Below are positions 1-9,169 of a stretch of DNA of 61,430 nt, one piece after another. The stretch covers positions 1-61,430 of the forward strand of contig CALKXD010000165.1 in the NCBI GenBank assembly GCA_938003855.1. The letters run 5' to 3'. The first letter of the stretch is position 1, and the number at the start of each line of letters is the position of its first letter. A program made the translations under genes and the position numbers. The notes beneath the pieces were generated by a model. It made no database searches, was not told the DNA's origin, and saw only the letters and a list, made by a program, of their open reading frames with translations. Origin of the DNA: an uncultured Granulosicoccaceae bacterium (GTDB taxonomy: Bacteria; Pseudomonadota; Gammaproteobacteria; Granulosicoccales; Granulosicoccaceae).

Positions 1-435
1 CTATGGTTCCTTCCTAAATATTTATTGTAAAAAACAACCGACTGAAAACCATCTAATGCAGACCGAAGTGCTTATACGTTATCAACTACGTTACTTCACA
101 ATTGCACGAAAGTGTCGCAGCTAGATCAAGTTGTCCCTACAAAATTCGAGATGAAAATCATGAGCAATCACCGCAGATAACCTGACTACCCTGGCTAAAA
201 AGTATACCTAACGAATCCAAACCAATATGCGAATCCGATCTCGTCCACAGGTTCCGCGAGCCATAGAACACGCTTCAAAAGCCGGGCTTTACACTCGCAT
301 TACAAATGCAAACCCACATTCGGTCTATTGAAACCCCGTGGCATACAAACAAGCCCCACCCACTTTATGTTAGCGCGCAGACACTTCCGCGCACTAAGTC
401 ACCTGGAGCCCTGACCTGTAATGTGCCTTTTCCTG
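1..435. other. No gene recognised at the left edge
   Basis: This stretch has no open frame that reads like protein on either strand and no hairpin, repeat or tRNA-like structure that I could support. It lies beyond the 3' end of a decaying DMT transporter gene, so it may be degraded or intergenic DNA. Confidence 0.5.
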
Positions 436-1220
436 TCACATCAACAACAATGTACCAACGACCATGATCAACGTGCCGGCCCCTTTAATGGCAAGGTTCT
501 CCCGCTGCCCGCCAAACGTCGCCAGACTGCCCGGTTCTTCACCCAAACCCACTGTACTAACTCGCGAGATAAACCTGCCGTAGACACCAGGCACTAGGCT
601 GAGCAAGGCGACAAACACCGGCGTGAAGCTTTCAATCGCTATAACATAGACGATCGGATTTAATTTTAACGCTTGCTGGGAAGTCAGAATCGCCGCGATT
701 TCCGCCAGCATAAATCGCTGCAAATTTACCCGGCGCAACACCGATACGTGCGGCCTGCTTTCCGGCCAGACAAGCAAGGCCAACCCGACAACGGTTAACC
801 CCGCCGAGAAAATAAATAAGCCGCTTTTCAGTGATAGGTGGTGTTAGACATACTCTTCACACAGGTAGTAGGCTGCCAGCATCAGTGCAGTAAGTACTCC
901 AGAGCACATCGTTTGCCTAACATCACCACAACGCCCAACCACTGCGTAGTACAACTGGGCCACGTGCAACAATGCACCAGCGACCGACACCACCAGTACA
1001 ATCAGCGGCCGGGAGAGTAATTGATGGTAATCCACCAGTGGTGCAAGCAGCATTAGAGCCCCCCACCGAAGAGCGTTGAGATGACAACGCTATCAAAGCG
1101 TTTTTTATAGGCACCACCACCTATAAAATCGTTGTCAAAGAAAACGGCAACCGCAAACAGCGCCGGTGAAACCCACAAGACAAACTACGGGTTATTCCAC
1201 GCCCGCCCGATCAGCTCCAT
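436..1220 (-). pseudogene. Decayed DMT/EamA-family membrane permease
   Basis: Read on the minus strand from an ATG at 1220, the sequence gives a membrane-protein-like chain that is broken at least three times. An in-frame TAG follows the first eleven residues (MELIGRAWNNP). Next comes a good hydrophobic segment (FVLWVSPALFAVAVFFDN). The frame is then lost at a run of six G (six C on the plus strand) near 1058-1063. It resumes in another frame at 1053 and stops again near 844, and a third frame continues to the stop at 436. That last frame holds the typical DMT C-terminal half, with an IESFTPVFVALLSL-type helix and a final GTLIMVVGTLLLM helix. The family resemblance is my reading. The frame breaks are visible directly, and a sequencing error could explain one of them but hardly all. 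Confidence 0.7.
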
Positions 1221-1459
1221 TGTCACGACTCTTGTCAGTGCCGCCGCCGTCGAACGCTATCAATGAGGTTCAACTCTGCCAACCGGATGGCTTTCCGTCG
1301 CCATACGTCTATATAGATTTTCTGCAATGCCATTCCCGCAGGTAATTATGCGAGGGACTATTAGAAGAATACCGGGTTGGTCCGACAAAGTTACCTGTAC
1401 GGCCCGCCGTTTACAAGCCACGGGGATCATAAGCAGAGCCGCCGTGCCTGAGGTGCCGG

Positions 1460-2032
1460 CTAACGGAATTTAGCAAACAGGCTTTTTTCAGCGGCCGTCA
1501 GTTGCGTTGATCGTGGATACTGTGGCTGCTCGCGATCCTCCCTGATTTCACAGTCAAAATTTAGTGTCGTCTGCATAAACCGCTCAACACCGGGTTCACC
1601 AAAGTGCGTTAGATACCCCTGCATAACCACATCGAGGTAGGAGCGGAGAATATACGCGTTCTGCTGCGCGGGGGGCTGATCGGCGACATAGAGAAACTGA
1701 TCAGCAGGCTCAATGCGCTCATCATGATGATGCAGTGACTCAGCGCTGAGGGCAACACGGGAATACAAAGCTTCACGCTCATCCAGAGACGCCAGGCTGC
1801 TGGCATGATCGGTGATCAACAATCCATCGATCTCTGCGTCGGCGTCAGCAACCACCGAAAGAAATGCCAATCCGTCACTGGCGGCAAAACTGCCTTCGAC
1901 TTTCGGGCGTGCCAGCCATACCCGCTTCCATCCCTTTAACGAAACCCGGTGGGCACTGATATAGGGGGTTCGCAACGACTTAAGATTGACCAGTGATCCA
2001 TAGCCGAAGTAGGCAATTTTGGTTGAGCTCAT
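1460..2032 (-). CDS. Gamma-glutamylcyclotransferase-like (AIG2/GGCT fold) protein
   Basis: This 190-residue protein starts with the GGCT substrate-loop motif YFGYGSL (about residues 8-14). An acidic residue in the DEREALYSRV segment (about 83-92) sits where the family carries its catalytic glutamate. Known members convert gamma-glutamyl amino acids, or glutathione, to 5-oxoproline and the free amino acid or dipeptide in the cytosol. The substrate here is not determined. The ATG at 2032 follows a GGTGATAA ribosome-binding site. It stands alone between a pseudogene and a spermidine-synthase-like gene. Assignment to the fold is fairly secure and the exact reaction is inferred. Confidence 0.72.
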   Translation of the reverse strand: MSSTKIAYFGYGSLVNLKSLRTPYISAHRVSLKGWKRVWLARPKVEGSFAASDGLAFLSVVADADAEIDGLLITDHASSLASLDEREALYSRVALSAESLHHHDERIEPADQFLYVADQPPAQQNAYILRSYLDVVMQGYLTHFGEPGVERFMQTTLNFDCEIREDREQPQYPRSTQLTAAEKSLFAKFR

Positions 2033-2145
2033 TTATCACCCGAGTTTGTGTGCCTACCGGCAGTGGTCGATTGGGTAGTCAGACAGGCACAGCCGATGAC
2101 TATTGTCCGTGTATTTTACCCTAACCGGGAGTAGGATCTCGCGAA

Positions 2146-2847
2146 TCATCCGCCAAACCCGCGCCTGCATCCTGTTTTTACCGTGGCCAGCCAGATTGTG
2201 TGCATGGCACCTTTACTGCCATGCGCGTAAACAGATTTTTCAATCACCTGTAAACCACAATGGCGCAGCCGCTTTGCAAACCGCCGATCTGCCGTGGCAG
2301 ACCAATAGGCCAGCACACCACCGGGGTTCAAGGACTGACGCGCCTGGTGCACGCCCTCAACAGAATACAGCCAGTCATTACCGCCTGAACTCAGAGCCTC
2401 GGGTCCGTTGTCGACATCCAGCGCAACCACATCGTAGTGGCAATCGTCACGCCGCAGTAGATCCGCCACATCGCCGCCGTACAAGATCGTGCGTTTATCA
2501 CGCAGCGGAAAACCGCTGTATTCCCCAAGTGGTCCACGATTCCACTCAATGACGTCCGGCACCAGTTCTGCCACTGTGACACTGGCACCTGTCCCGGTTG
2601 CAGCCAGCGCCGCCGCCAGAGTAAAACCCATGCCGAGCCCGCCGATAAGCACCGTTGCCGCATCGGTACTCGATAGCATCTGACAAGGCAATGTCGCCAG
2701 TGCTTGTTCCGAGGCATTCTTGCGGGTAGACATCAGCTCCCCCGCACCGGAAAGCGTGATGGTGCAGTCGTGCTTGCCGCGATAAAGGCTCAGCACACGA
2801 TGGCTTCCCGGCACCGCGGTTTGACCGAGAAGAACTGGACGGGTCAT
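2146..2847 (-). CDS. Spermidine-synthase-like SAM-fold methyltransferase
   Basis: About 233 residues with a Rossmann SAM-binding motif, VLIGGLGMGFTLAAAL, near residue 67, followed by the acidic end of strand beta-2 (VAELVPDVIEWNRGPLGEY). This is the hallmark of the spermine/spermidine synthase superfamily. Next come GGDVADLL and DVVALDVDNGPEAL, where this family binds the nucleoside and polyamine ends. The set resembles the stand-alone bacterial spermidine-synthase-like proteins whose substrate is unknown, so polyamine synthesis is not assured. I chose the ATG at 2847 (MTRPVLLG), where homology-like sequence begins. The frame stays open to 2970, but those extra 41 residues look non-coding. 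Confidence 0.7.
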   Translation of the reverse strand: MTRPVLLGQTAVPGSHRVLSLYRGKHDCTITLSGAGELMSTRKNASEQALATLPCQMLSSTDAATVLIGGLGMGFTLAAALAATGTGASVTVAELVPDVIEWNRGPLGEYSGFPLRDKRTILYGGDVADLLRRDDCHYDVVALDVDNGPEALSSGGNDWLYSVEGVHQARQSLNPGGVLAYWSATADRRFAKRLRHCGLQVIEKSVYAHGSKGAMHTIWLATVKTGCRRGFGG

Positions 2848-3315
2848 AGAGTTATTTCCGAAAGCATGAAAAATCAAAGCAGGTGCACGGCCACAGGCCG
2901 TATCGTCTAGCCAAACTATGTTTTGCGCGGGGCACTTAACCATTGGCCCACCTGACCCGGCACGACGCAATAGTGCCAGTAAATCGGACTTAAAGTATCA
3001 CTAAACCCGATTCGCTGTACCCCCGGTAGCATTGGCGGGTCATGCGTGCGTTTCTGCAAAAGGAGTCAGCCAGGCTGCCTCTTTGACGGTGTCGCTGACC
3101 GATTACCTCCCGGGGGTGGCAACACACAGAGTATCGAGCATCACGTTCCACCGCCGCCTGTTGATCCTTGCTTCAACCACCCGGGCATGGGCGGCTTACT
3201 GCAGGCATCGCTTGTGCGCTATACAGCTTTTAGGTTAAATAACGTACTAACAATCATCGACTCAACGCCTCTGAAACGTTTAGTTGATATGTAACAACAC
3301 GTTACTAACTAAGAC
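2848..3315. other. Intergenic region between divergent genes, no gene recognised
   Basis: It separates the leftward spermidine-synthase-like gene from the rightward Rieske oxygenase gene, so it should carry promoters for both. Short open frames are present but their translations do not look like protein. The AT-rich part just before 3316 (about 3230-3310) is the likeliest place for the oxygenase promoter; I could not fix -35 and -10 boxes with confidence. Confidence 0.45.
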
Positions 3316-4665
3316 ATGCGGGCAGAGCAGCTGATGATCAGCCAGAAAATGAATGACACCCTCACACTCACCGGCCCGGATACCGACGCCGGTGCCGTGC
3401 TGCGCCACTACTGGCATCCGGCGGCATTGAGTGATGAACTGGCGGGTGAGCGTCCGGTCGTGCCGGTCACGTTGCTGGGTGAACAACTCGTGCTGTTTCG
3501 AGACACTGACGGTAAACTGGGACTGATTGATCGCGCCTGCCCGCACAGGGGTGCCGATCTGTGTTATGGCAGGCTGGAAGATAACGGCCTGCGCTGCCCG
3601 TTCCACGGCTGGCATTTCAACCGTGATGGACAGTGTGTTGAGCAGCCCGGAGAACCTGCCGACTCAAAAATGCATACAAGAATCAAAACGACCTCCTACC
3701 CGGTGGTTGAGAAAAACGGCATTGTGTTCGCGTACATGGGCCCGGGGGAGCCCCCTGCTTTTCCCAACTTTGACTGCTTCCGGGCACCGCAGACGCATGT
3801 GTTTGCCTTTAAGGGTTTGTGGCAATGCAACTGGTTGCAGGCCATGGAAGTGGGCATCGATCCAGCGCATGCCTCGTTTCTGCACCGCTTTCTAGAAGAC
3901 GAAGACCCACAGGACTCCTACGGCAAGCAATTTCGCGACACCGCCGCTGATACCGATATACCCATGACCCAATTGTTGCGGGAGTACACCCGCCCTGAAA
4001 TTTCCGTCGAGGAAACCACGTACGGGATGCGCATCATCGCTCTGCGTCATCTGGACAATGGCAAAACACATGTCCGTATCACCAACCAGATATTCCCCGA
4101 AGCGATAAGCATTCCCATGTCGCGGGAGATGATCATCACCCAGTGGCACGTCCCGATCGACGATGAAAACTGCTATTGGTACTCTATGTTCACAAGCTTT
4201 GACAAACCGGTCGATAAGCAACGCATGCGCGAGCAACGCTTGCAGGAGCACCGCCTGCCAGATTACGCGCCGATAAAAAACCGCCACAATAACTATGGTT
4301 TCAATCCGCAGGAGCAGCGGCAGTCAACGTATACCGGCATGGGGCTCGATATCAATGTGCATGACCAATGGGCGGTGGAAAGCCCCGGCCGCATCACAGA
4401 CAGAACCAAAGAGCACCTGGGTTCGACCGATGTCGCAATTATCAAATACCGGCGTATGTTGCGTGCCGCTATAGAAAACCTTAAACAGGGAAACACCGGG
4501 GCACTGCCGATGCGAAGCAACACGGACCCGGCAACAATCTACGGCCCGATCTCCAACGATACTATCGGTGACCGGGAGCACTGGCAGCAGGCATTCACAC
4601 GCAGTGACACAGAACGTCGCCGTGCCTGTAAGGATTGGGACGCATGCGTGGCACAGTCATCGTGA
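3316..4665 (+). CDS. Rieske-type aromatic ring-hydroxylating oxygenase, alpha subunit
   Basis: This 449-residue protein has an N-terminal Rieske [2Fe-2S] domain with ligands Cys75, His77 (ACPHRGA), Cys94 and His97 (CPFHGWH). The catalytic domain carries the mononuclear iron motif DPAHASFLH, with Asp182, His185 and His190. The length and motif spacing match oxygenases of the phenoxybenzoate-dioxygenase/vanillate-demethylase kind, which use a separate reductase that is not seen here. They hydroxylate, or O/N-dealkylate, aromatic and amine substrates in the cytosol. It lies 48 bp upstream of a glutamine-synthetase-like gene, so the two probably share a transcript. The start could also be the ATG at 3334 or 3349, because no strong ribosome-binding site decides it. 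Confidence 0.88.
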   Translation: MRAEQLMISQKMNDTLTLTGPDTDAGAVLRHYWHPAALSDELAGERPVVPVTLLGEQLVLFRDTDGKLGLIDRACPHRGADLCYGRLEDNGLRCPFHGWHFNRDGQCVEQPGEPADSKMHTRIKTTSYPVVEKNGIVFAYMGPGEPPAFPNFDCFRAPQTHVFAFKGLWQCNWLQAMEVGIDPAHASFLHRFLEDEDPQDSYGKQFRDTAADTDIPMTQLLREYTRPEISVEETTYGMRIIALRHLDNGKTHVRITNQIFPEAISIPMSREMIITQWHVPIDDENCYWYSMFTSFDKPVDKQRMREQRLQEHRLPDYAPIKNRHNNYGFNPQEQRQSTYTGMGLDINVHDQWAVESPGRITDRTKEHLGSTDVAIIKYRRMLRAAIENLKQGNTGALPMRSNTDPATIYGPISNDTIGDREHWQQAFTRSDTERRRACKDWDACVAQSS

Positions 4666-4670
4666 CTGTG
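4652..4670 (+). other. Perfect hairpin spanning the oxygenase stop codon
   Basis: CACAGTCA and TGACTGTG form an 8-bp perfect stem with a TCG loop. The TGA stop codon (4663-4665) lies in the right arm. There is no T-tract, so it is not a classical terminator. It could protect the upstream message or tune expression between the oxygenase and the ligase gene. Confidence 0.5.
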
Positions 4671-4713
4671 TAGTCATAGATAGCCAGCTAACCCACTTGC
4701 AGAGATCAGCATC

Positions 4714-6171
4714 ATGACCGACTATCAGGCAGCCATCGCTGCAGGATCACTCGCGCAGCGTGGCCTGCTGAGTGCGCAGCAGATAACCGCAGCAGCCGAA
4801 CTCCTGGCCGGGGTCTGCAACGCCGGTGTAGAAACTGTGCGGGTTGTGTTTGCTGATCAGCACGGCATTTTACGCGGCAAAACACTTGTCGTCAGCGCAC
4901 TTGAATCTGTGTTTACCAATGGCCTGGCTGCACCGTCGACCCTGCTGTTAAAAGACACCGCACATAAAACCGTCTTTCCGGTCTGGTCAGCCGACCCCGG
5001 TCTGGAAGGTGGTATGAGTGGTGCCGGTGATCTGCTTCTGGTTCCAGACCCCGTCAGTTATCGAGTACTGCCATGGACTGACCATTCAGCCTGGATACTG
5101 TGCGAGCCCCGTTTTAAAAACGGTGACCCGATTCCATTCGCGCCGCGCCGCGTACTGCAAACCGCCATCGATAAACTGACCGGTGCGGGATATTCGATGG
5201 TTACCGGGTTGGAAGTCGAGTTCCATGTTCTGGACATTCTAGATGCCAAACTTGATCACGCCAGCAGCACAATGCCGGGGCAGCCGGTCGTTACTCAAAA
5301 CCTGGCGCAAGGGTATCAGTTTCTCACCGAGACCCGCTACGATAGAATGGAACCCATCGCCAATGAATTGCGCCGCCATTGCCAGGCTCTGGACTTACCG
5401 ATTCGCTCAATGGAGATCGAAATGGGTCCCGGGCAACTGGAATTCACCTTTGATCCAGCCGACCCGATGACCCATGCGGATAACATGATCATGTTCCGCA
5501 CAATGGTAAAAGAGGTATGTGCACGCAAGGGCCTGCACGCCACCTTCATGTGCAAACCCAAACTGGAAAACAGCGCTGCCAGCGGCTGGCATCTGCATCA
5601 ATCAATACTGGATAGTGACAGCGGCAGCAACCTGATGATGCCACCAGCAACCGACCAACTCAGCACAACCGCCAGCGCATGGATTGCCGGTTTGCTGCAA
5701 CATGCCAGTGCCTGTTGTGTGCTGACCACACCCACCGTTAACGGCTATAAGCGCTACGCACCGCATCAGCTGGCACCTGACCGGATTCAATGGGGCCGCG
5801 ATAACCGGGGCGCAATGATCAGAGCATTAATGGCACCGAACGACGCTACCTCGCGTATAGAAAACCGCGTCGCAGAACCCGCTGCCAATCCCTACTACTA
5901 TTTTGCCAGTCAGATCATCTCCGGACTCGATGGCATAACCCGGGGTCTGCGCGCACCGCCAGCCGTTGAAGCACCCTACGACAGCACAGCCGAGACCCTG
6001 CCCGACAGCCTGCTGAGCGCAGTCCAGTCGTTTGAGAATTCAGCCTTGTTACGATCCGAGCTCGGCGATGTTTTTGTTGACTACCTGAGTCACATCAGGC
6101 GATCGGAATGGCAACGCTATCAAGCGACAATTTCAGAGTGGGAGCAGGCCGAGTACTTTGATCTATTTTAA
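4714..6171 (+). CDS. Glutamine-synthetase-family ligase (gamma-glutamyl-amine/amide synthetase type)
   Basis: A 485-residue protein with the full set of glutamine synthetase core motifs: GLEVEFHV (metal-binding glutamates, about residue 170), the EIEMGPGQLEFTF segment, SGWHLHQS (ATP-site His), NGYKRYAPHQLAP with RDNRGAMIR, and RIENRVAEPAANPYYYFASQI near the C-terminus. Catabolic members of this family ligate glutamate to amines such as putrescine, ethanolamine, isopropylamine or aniline, or are otherwise substrate-diverged. The N-terminal region reads VRVVFADQHGILRGK, typical of the catabolic group rather than of housekeeping GlnA. Adjacency to the Rieske oxygenase suggests that an amine substrate is glutamylated before or with oxidation, as in aniline degradation; this is an inference. 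Confidence 0.85.
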   Translation: MTDYQAAIAAGSLAQRGLLSAQQITAAAELLAGVCNAGVETVRVVFADQHGILRGKTLVVSALESVFTNGLAAPSTLLLKDTAHKTVFPVWSADPGLEGGMSGAGDLLLVPDPVSYRVLPWTDHSAWILCEPRFKNGDPIPFAPRRVLQTAIDKLTGAGYSMVTGLEVEFHVLDILDAKLDHASSTMPGQPVVTQNLAQGYQFLTETRYDRMEPIANELRRHCQALDLPIRSMEIEMGPGQLEFTFDPADPMTHADNMIMFRTMVKEVCARKGLHATFMCKPKLENSAASGWHLHQSILDSDSGSNLMMPPATDQLSTTASAWIAGLLQHASACCVLTTPTVNGYKRYAPHQLAPDRIQWGRDNRGAMIRALMAPNDATSRIENRVAEPAANPYYYFASQIISGLDGITRGLRAPPAVEAPYDSTAETLPDSLLSAVQSFENSALLRSELGDVFVDYLSHIRRSEWQRYQATISEWEQAEYFDLF

Positions 6172-6262
6172 ACCCTGGCCGGAATATCAGTCACCTGATT
6201 AGGTAATGTACAAACCATAGACTCAACACTACACTGCATCGCTGGTATTGTGCTGTGGAAAC

Positions 6263-6766
6263 ATGATGAGTAACACGGTAGAAGTAACATCGCTTGCAGT
6301 CCGCGCCGCACTCGATCAACTAGACAACCTCCTTGCAGAGAAAAACGTAGACGCCGACGTGCGGGCACGGATTAAAACCTGCGCAGCGCTGATGTACGAG
6401 TACATCCCCTACGCAATCGAGCAAAGAAAAGACCCCACTGATGCTAAAGTTCTTGCGTTATTCCTCACCGGCAAGGGGTTGAAAACCGCAACACTGTTCG
6501 GCCACGACGGTGTCAATTGCGCGATCTCTATCGTAGAACTATTACTTTCTATACAAAAAGCCACGGCTGCTTCTTCGACCGCTGTACCACCGTTGGTGGT
6601 TCTGGCCTGGGGTGTCGCTATGCTCGATTTAATCGAGGTTGGCAACAGTTGTGAATTTGCACAGCAGGCGTACTACCACGCATTTCAGCGTCAAAGCAGT
6701 GTGAAATTAGTGCCCATACGACAACAGGCAAATCAATGCGTTGCTGTTACTCCGGCACAACCATAG
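6263..6766 (+). CDS. Hypothetical alpha-helical protein
   Basis: About 167 residues, predicted to be mostly helical (LAVRAALDQLDNLLAEKN, then VRARIKTCAALMYEYIPYAIEQRKD). A hydrophobic stretch in the second half (AVPPLVVLAWGVAMLDLIEVG) could be one membrane segment or a buried helix. I do not recognise a family. ATG codons at 6263 and 6266 both follow GGAA, and the frame also offers a TTG at 6248, which I consider less likely. It lies about 90 bp after the ligase gene in the same direction, so it might be co-transcribed, but its role is unknown. Confidence 0.55.
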   Translation: MMSNTVEVTSLAVRAALDQLDNLLAEKNVDADVRARIKTCAALMYEYIPYAIEQRKDPTDAKVLALFLTGKGLKTATLFGHDGVNCAISIVELLLSIQKATAASSTAVPPLVVLAWGVAMLDLIEVGNSCEFAQQAYYHAFQRQSSVKLVPIRQQANQCVAVTPAQP

Positions 6767-7101
6767 ACAACCTGAATCACCAGACAACTCACATAAATGA
6801 TTGTGCACAAAACCAAATTGCTGCGCTAGTCAGACAGGCATAACAACACCGGACTCTCTGTCAGCTACTGCATTGCATCGTATCTGGAATAGATACCCCG
6901 GGCTTTTTACCATAACGGAATAACACATAATGGTACGGGTTTTGTAAGCTCTGTACGTCGATGTACTGTGGTTTCCAGCCTGCGTTGTGGCGACTCCGCC
7001 TGACATCTATATCCAGTGGTGCACTGGCCTCCAGCGCCGGCAATTACCCCGATGCAGCCAATGCCTTAACAGCAACTATAGCCCTGCAAGGACGCCAGGC
7101 C
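6767..7101 (+). other. Intergenic stretch, nothing recognised
   Basis: Between two small hypothetical genes. A frame is open from 6961 into the next gene, but its first 47 residues look non-coding and lack a ribosome-binding site. I see no hairpin or repeat worth naming. Confidence 0.4.
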
Positions 7102-7377
7102 ATGACCTACTACCTTGCCGCATTTATGTTACAAGCCTATATCGTCTGCACCGACAGTAACATCGATAAATGCGGTTACTCCAGCTGGGTTGAGTTTGAA
7201 CCCGCTCGCTTTGAATTCAGCCGCAAGTCAGACTGTATGGCCGCCGCTGAAGAATTCGCCAGACGATATCGGGTGCAGCACAAAAAAACCATGCAGATCT
7301 CCTATACCCTGCCCGCCTGCCCCGAGTACCAGCATAAGCTCGGGCCACAGGCTTTTGACGATTCAGTGGTGGGATAA
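7102..7377 (+). CDS. Small hypothetical protein with possible N-terminal export signal
   Basis: 91 residues from the ATG at 7102, which has AAGGA about 10 bp upstream. The N-terminus MTYYLAAFMLQAYIVCTDSN is hydrophobic but short of a clear n-region, so it is either a weak signal peptide or an anchor. The body holds four cysteines (C17, C24, C47, C73 approximately), consistent with a disulphide-bonded extracytoplasmic protein. No family recognised. Confidence 0.5.
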   Translation: MTYYLAAFMLQAYIVCTDSNIDKCGYSSWVEFEPARFEFSRKSDCMAAAEEFARRYRVQHKKTMQISYTLPACPEYQHKLGPQAFDDSVVG

Positions 7378-7403
7378 GCAAAACGCTTCCAGGCATTGCG
7401 CTG

Positions 7404-8096
7404 CTAGATTCGCTTGACCTGATCCGAGCTCATCAAGGTTTTAATATCGTCGGGCACAACCAGACCATCGGCGACTTTGGCATCGAGTTCTTCTTCAAGC
7501 ACTCTGATGTGTGCGACGGCGGCAATCACATCGTCGATTTTTTCAAACGGTACAACAACAATGCCGCTGTCATCGGTCACTATGACATCACCGCTTTTCA
7601 CACTGACACCACCGATCTGTATATCCGTACCGATAGAACCCGGCCCTTTGGCATACGGCGAGTTGGGCGACAGCCCTTTGCAAAACACCGGCAGGCCAAC
7701 GTCGTTAATTCCTTCTATGTCGCGGACAACACCGTCAGTCACAAACCCCACCGCACCGGCGTTTTTTAACATGCCCATGACACGATCACCAACAATAGCA
7801 CTGCGTTGCCAATTACCACTGTCTGCCACCAGCACATCTCCCGTCTGAACTTCAGTCAGCGCACCCAGCACAGCCAGTAAATCGGCCGGACCACACTCGC
7901 AAGTCAGCGCCACACCGCAGACGGTTGTCGACAACACGGCGGGGTTCAGTGGACGGATAGACGGCTCCATCGCCCCCTGCCCGTTCATGGCATCGGTTAA
8001 AAATCCACTGGGCACACCATCGAGCGCGGCTAGTTGATCTGGCGTGGGTCTGGGTCGGTTGACTTTTAGTGTCAGTAGCGGTGGCTCTTCAATCAT
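7404..8096 (-). CDS. RraA-like family protein (HMG/CHA aldolase-type)
   Basis: 230 residues with the RraA/demethylmenaquinone-methyltransferase-like fold: GDVLVADSGNWQRSAIVGDRVMG at about residue 87 and GAVGFVTDGVVRDIEGI at about 113. The RD pair and the following acidic residue match the oxaloacetate-decarboxylase/4-hydroxy-4-methyl-2-oxoglutarate aldolase group (G-x20-R-D-x2-E/D). Members cleave pyruvate-yielding hydroxy-oxo acids with a divalent metal; others only mimic the fold and inhibit RNase E. The ATG at 8096 follows GAGGAAAA. It is divergent from a CoA-transferase gene pair, a setting that favours an aromatic or dicarboxylate catabolic aldolase, but this is an inference. Confidence 0.78.
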   Translation of the reverse strand: MIEEPPLLTLKVNRPRPTPDQLAALDGVPSGFLTDAMNGQGAMEPSIRPLNPAVLSTTVCGVALTCECGPADLLAVLGALTEVQTGDVLVADSGNWQRSAIVGDRVMGMLKNAGAVGFVTDGVVRDIEGINDVGLPVFCKGLSPNSPYAKGPGSIGTDIQIGGVSVKSGDVIVTDDSGIVVVPFEKIDDVIAAVAHIRVLEEELDAKVADGLVVPDDIKTLMSSDQVKRI

Positions 8097-8338
8097 GTGC
8101 TGTTTTTTCCTCGTTGATATCCGGTTAAGTTACCGAGCATACGCCCCGATTGCAATCCCGATAAACCCGGCCAGTCGGTCAATCAGCGATGGCAATCATT
8201 GCCGTAAAGATCTCACCTTTGAGGCTTTACCCAACCAACCGGAAACGGCAATCACAGCAGACCGCTCAGCGAGCGGCTGCGTGACAAAGCACGGGGTATA
8301 CGGCATTATCAATCTCACCATACGGCGCAGGGCAATAA

Positions 8339-9169
8339 ATGAGTACAACAGATCTTGACGCGCTGGCAGCTCGTATCCCGGACGGATCACGGGTGGCCAT
8401 TCCTACCTCGCGTCATGGTGTTGCCATGCAGGCGACCCACGCCCTGATCAACCGCCGGGTGCGCGATCTGCATCTGGTGGCTGTGCCCACCGCCGGCCTG
8501 CAGGTCGATCTCCTTATTGGCGCCGGCTGCGTGAAAACAGTCGAAAGTGCCGGTATAACCCTGGACGAACACGGGCAGGCGCCGCGCTTTGTCGCCGCAG
8601 TCAAGGCAGGCACAATCAACGTCCTGGACACAACCTGCCCGGCCCTGATCTCAGCGATTCAAGCCGGGGAAAAAGGCATCCCGTTTATGCCGATGCGCGG
8701 GCTGCTTGGCTCTGACCTGCTCACACATCGACGCGACTACCGGGTTATCGACAATCCGATGGCCTCGAGCGGCGACCCGATCGTACTGTTACCGGCAATT
8801 GTCCCGGATTTCGCCCTGTTCCACGCACCATTGGCAGACTGCCACGGCAATGTATGGATCGGTAAAGCACGAGAGCTCATGACCATGGCGCATGCGGCAC
8901 GGCAGACACTGGTGAGCGTTGAAGAAATTATCGATACCAACTTACTGCACGACGAACTACGCAGCCCCGCCACCATACCCGCCCCCTATATTTCGGCGGT
9001 CAGTGTGTGCGAGCAAGGTGCCTGGCCATTGCCACTGCCAGATCGCTACGCAGCAGACAACGATGAGCTCTGCCGTTATGTGCTAGCTGGTAAAACTGAC
9101 AGCGGCTTTATCGACTATTTGAACAAGCAACACAAACCGCCATCCCTCAGCATTGCCGCAACGGCATGA
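8339..9169 (+). CDS. CoA-transferase family I, subunit A (GctA/PcaI-like)
   Basis: 276 residues; resembles glutaconate/3-oxoadipate CoA-transferase alpha subunits. An N-terminal DGSRVAIPTSRHGVAMQATHALI segment is followed by DLHLVAVPTAGLQVDLLIGAGCVKTVESAGI and the typical FMPMRGLLGSDL, HAPLADCHGNVWIG and AARQTLVSVEEII blocks. It pairs with the next gene through a 4-bp ATGA overlap, so the two subunits are probably made in equal amounts. The enzyme moves CoA between acids in the cytosol; the substrate is unknown. An AGGG lies 7 bp before the ATG. Confidence 0.83.
   Translation: MSTTDLDALAARIPDGSRVAIPTSRHGVAMQATHALINRRVRDLHLVAVPTAGLQVDLLIGAGCVKTVESAGITLDEHGQAPRFVAAVKAGTINVLDTTCPALISAIQAGEKGIPFMPMRGLLGSDLLTHRRDYRVIDNPMASSGDPIVLLPAIVPDFALFHAPLADCHGNVWIGKARELMTMAHAARQTLVSVEEIIDTNLLHDELRSPATIPAPYISAVSVCEQGAWPLPLPDRYAADNDELCRYVLAGKTDSGFIDYLNKQHKPPSLSIAATA

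Noticed and set aside
844-1053. Stand-alone small membrane protein
   Set aside because: It is one frame of the broken DMT permease and joins to fragments on both sides.
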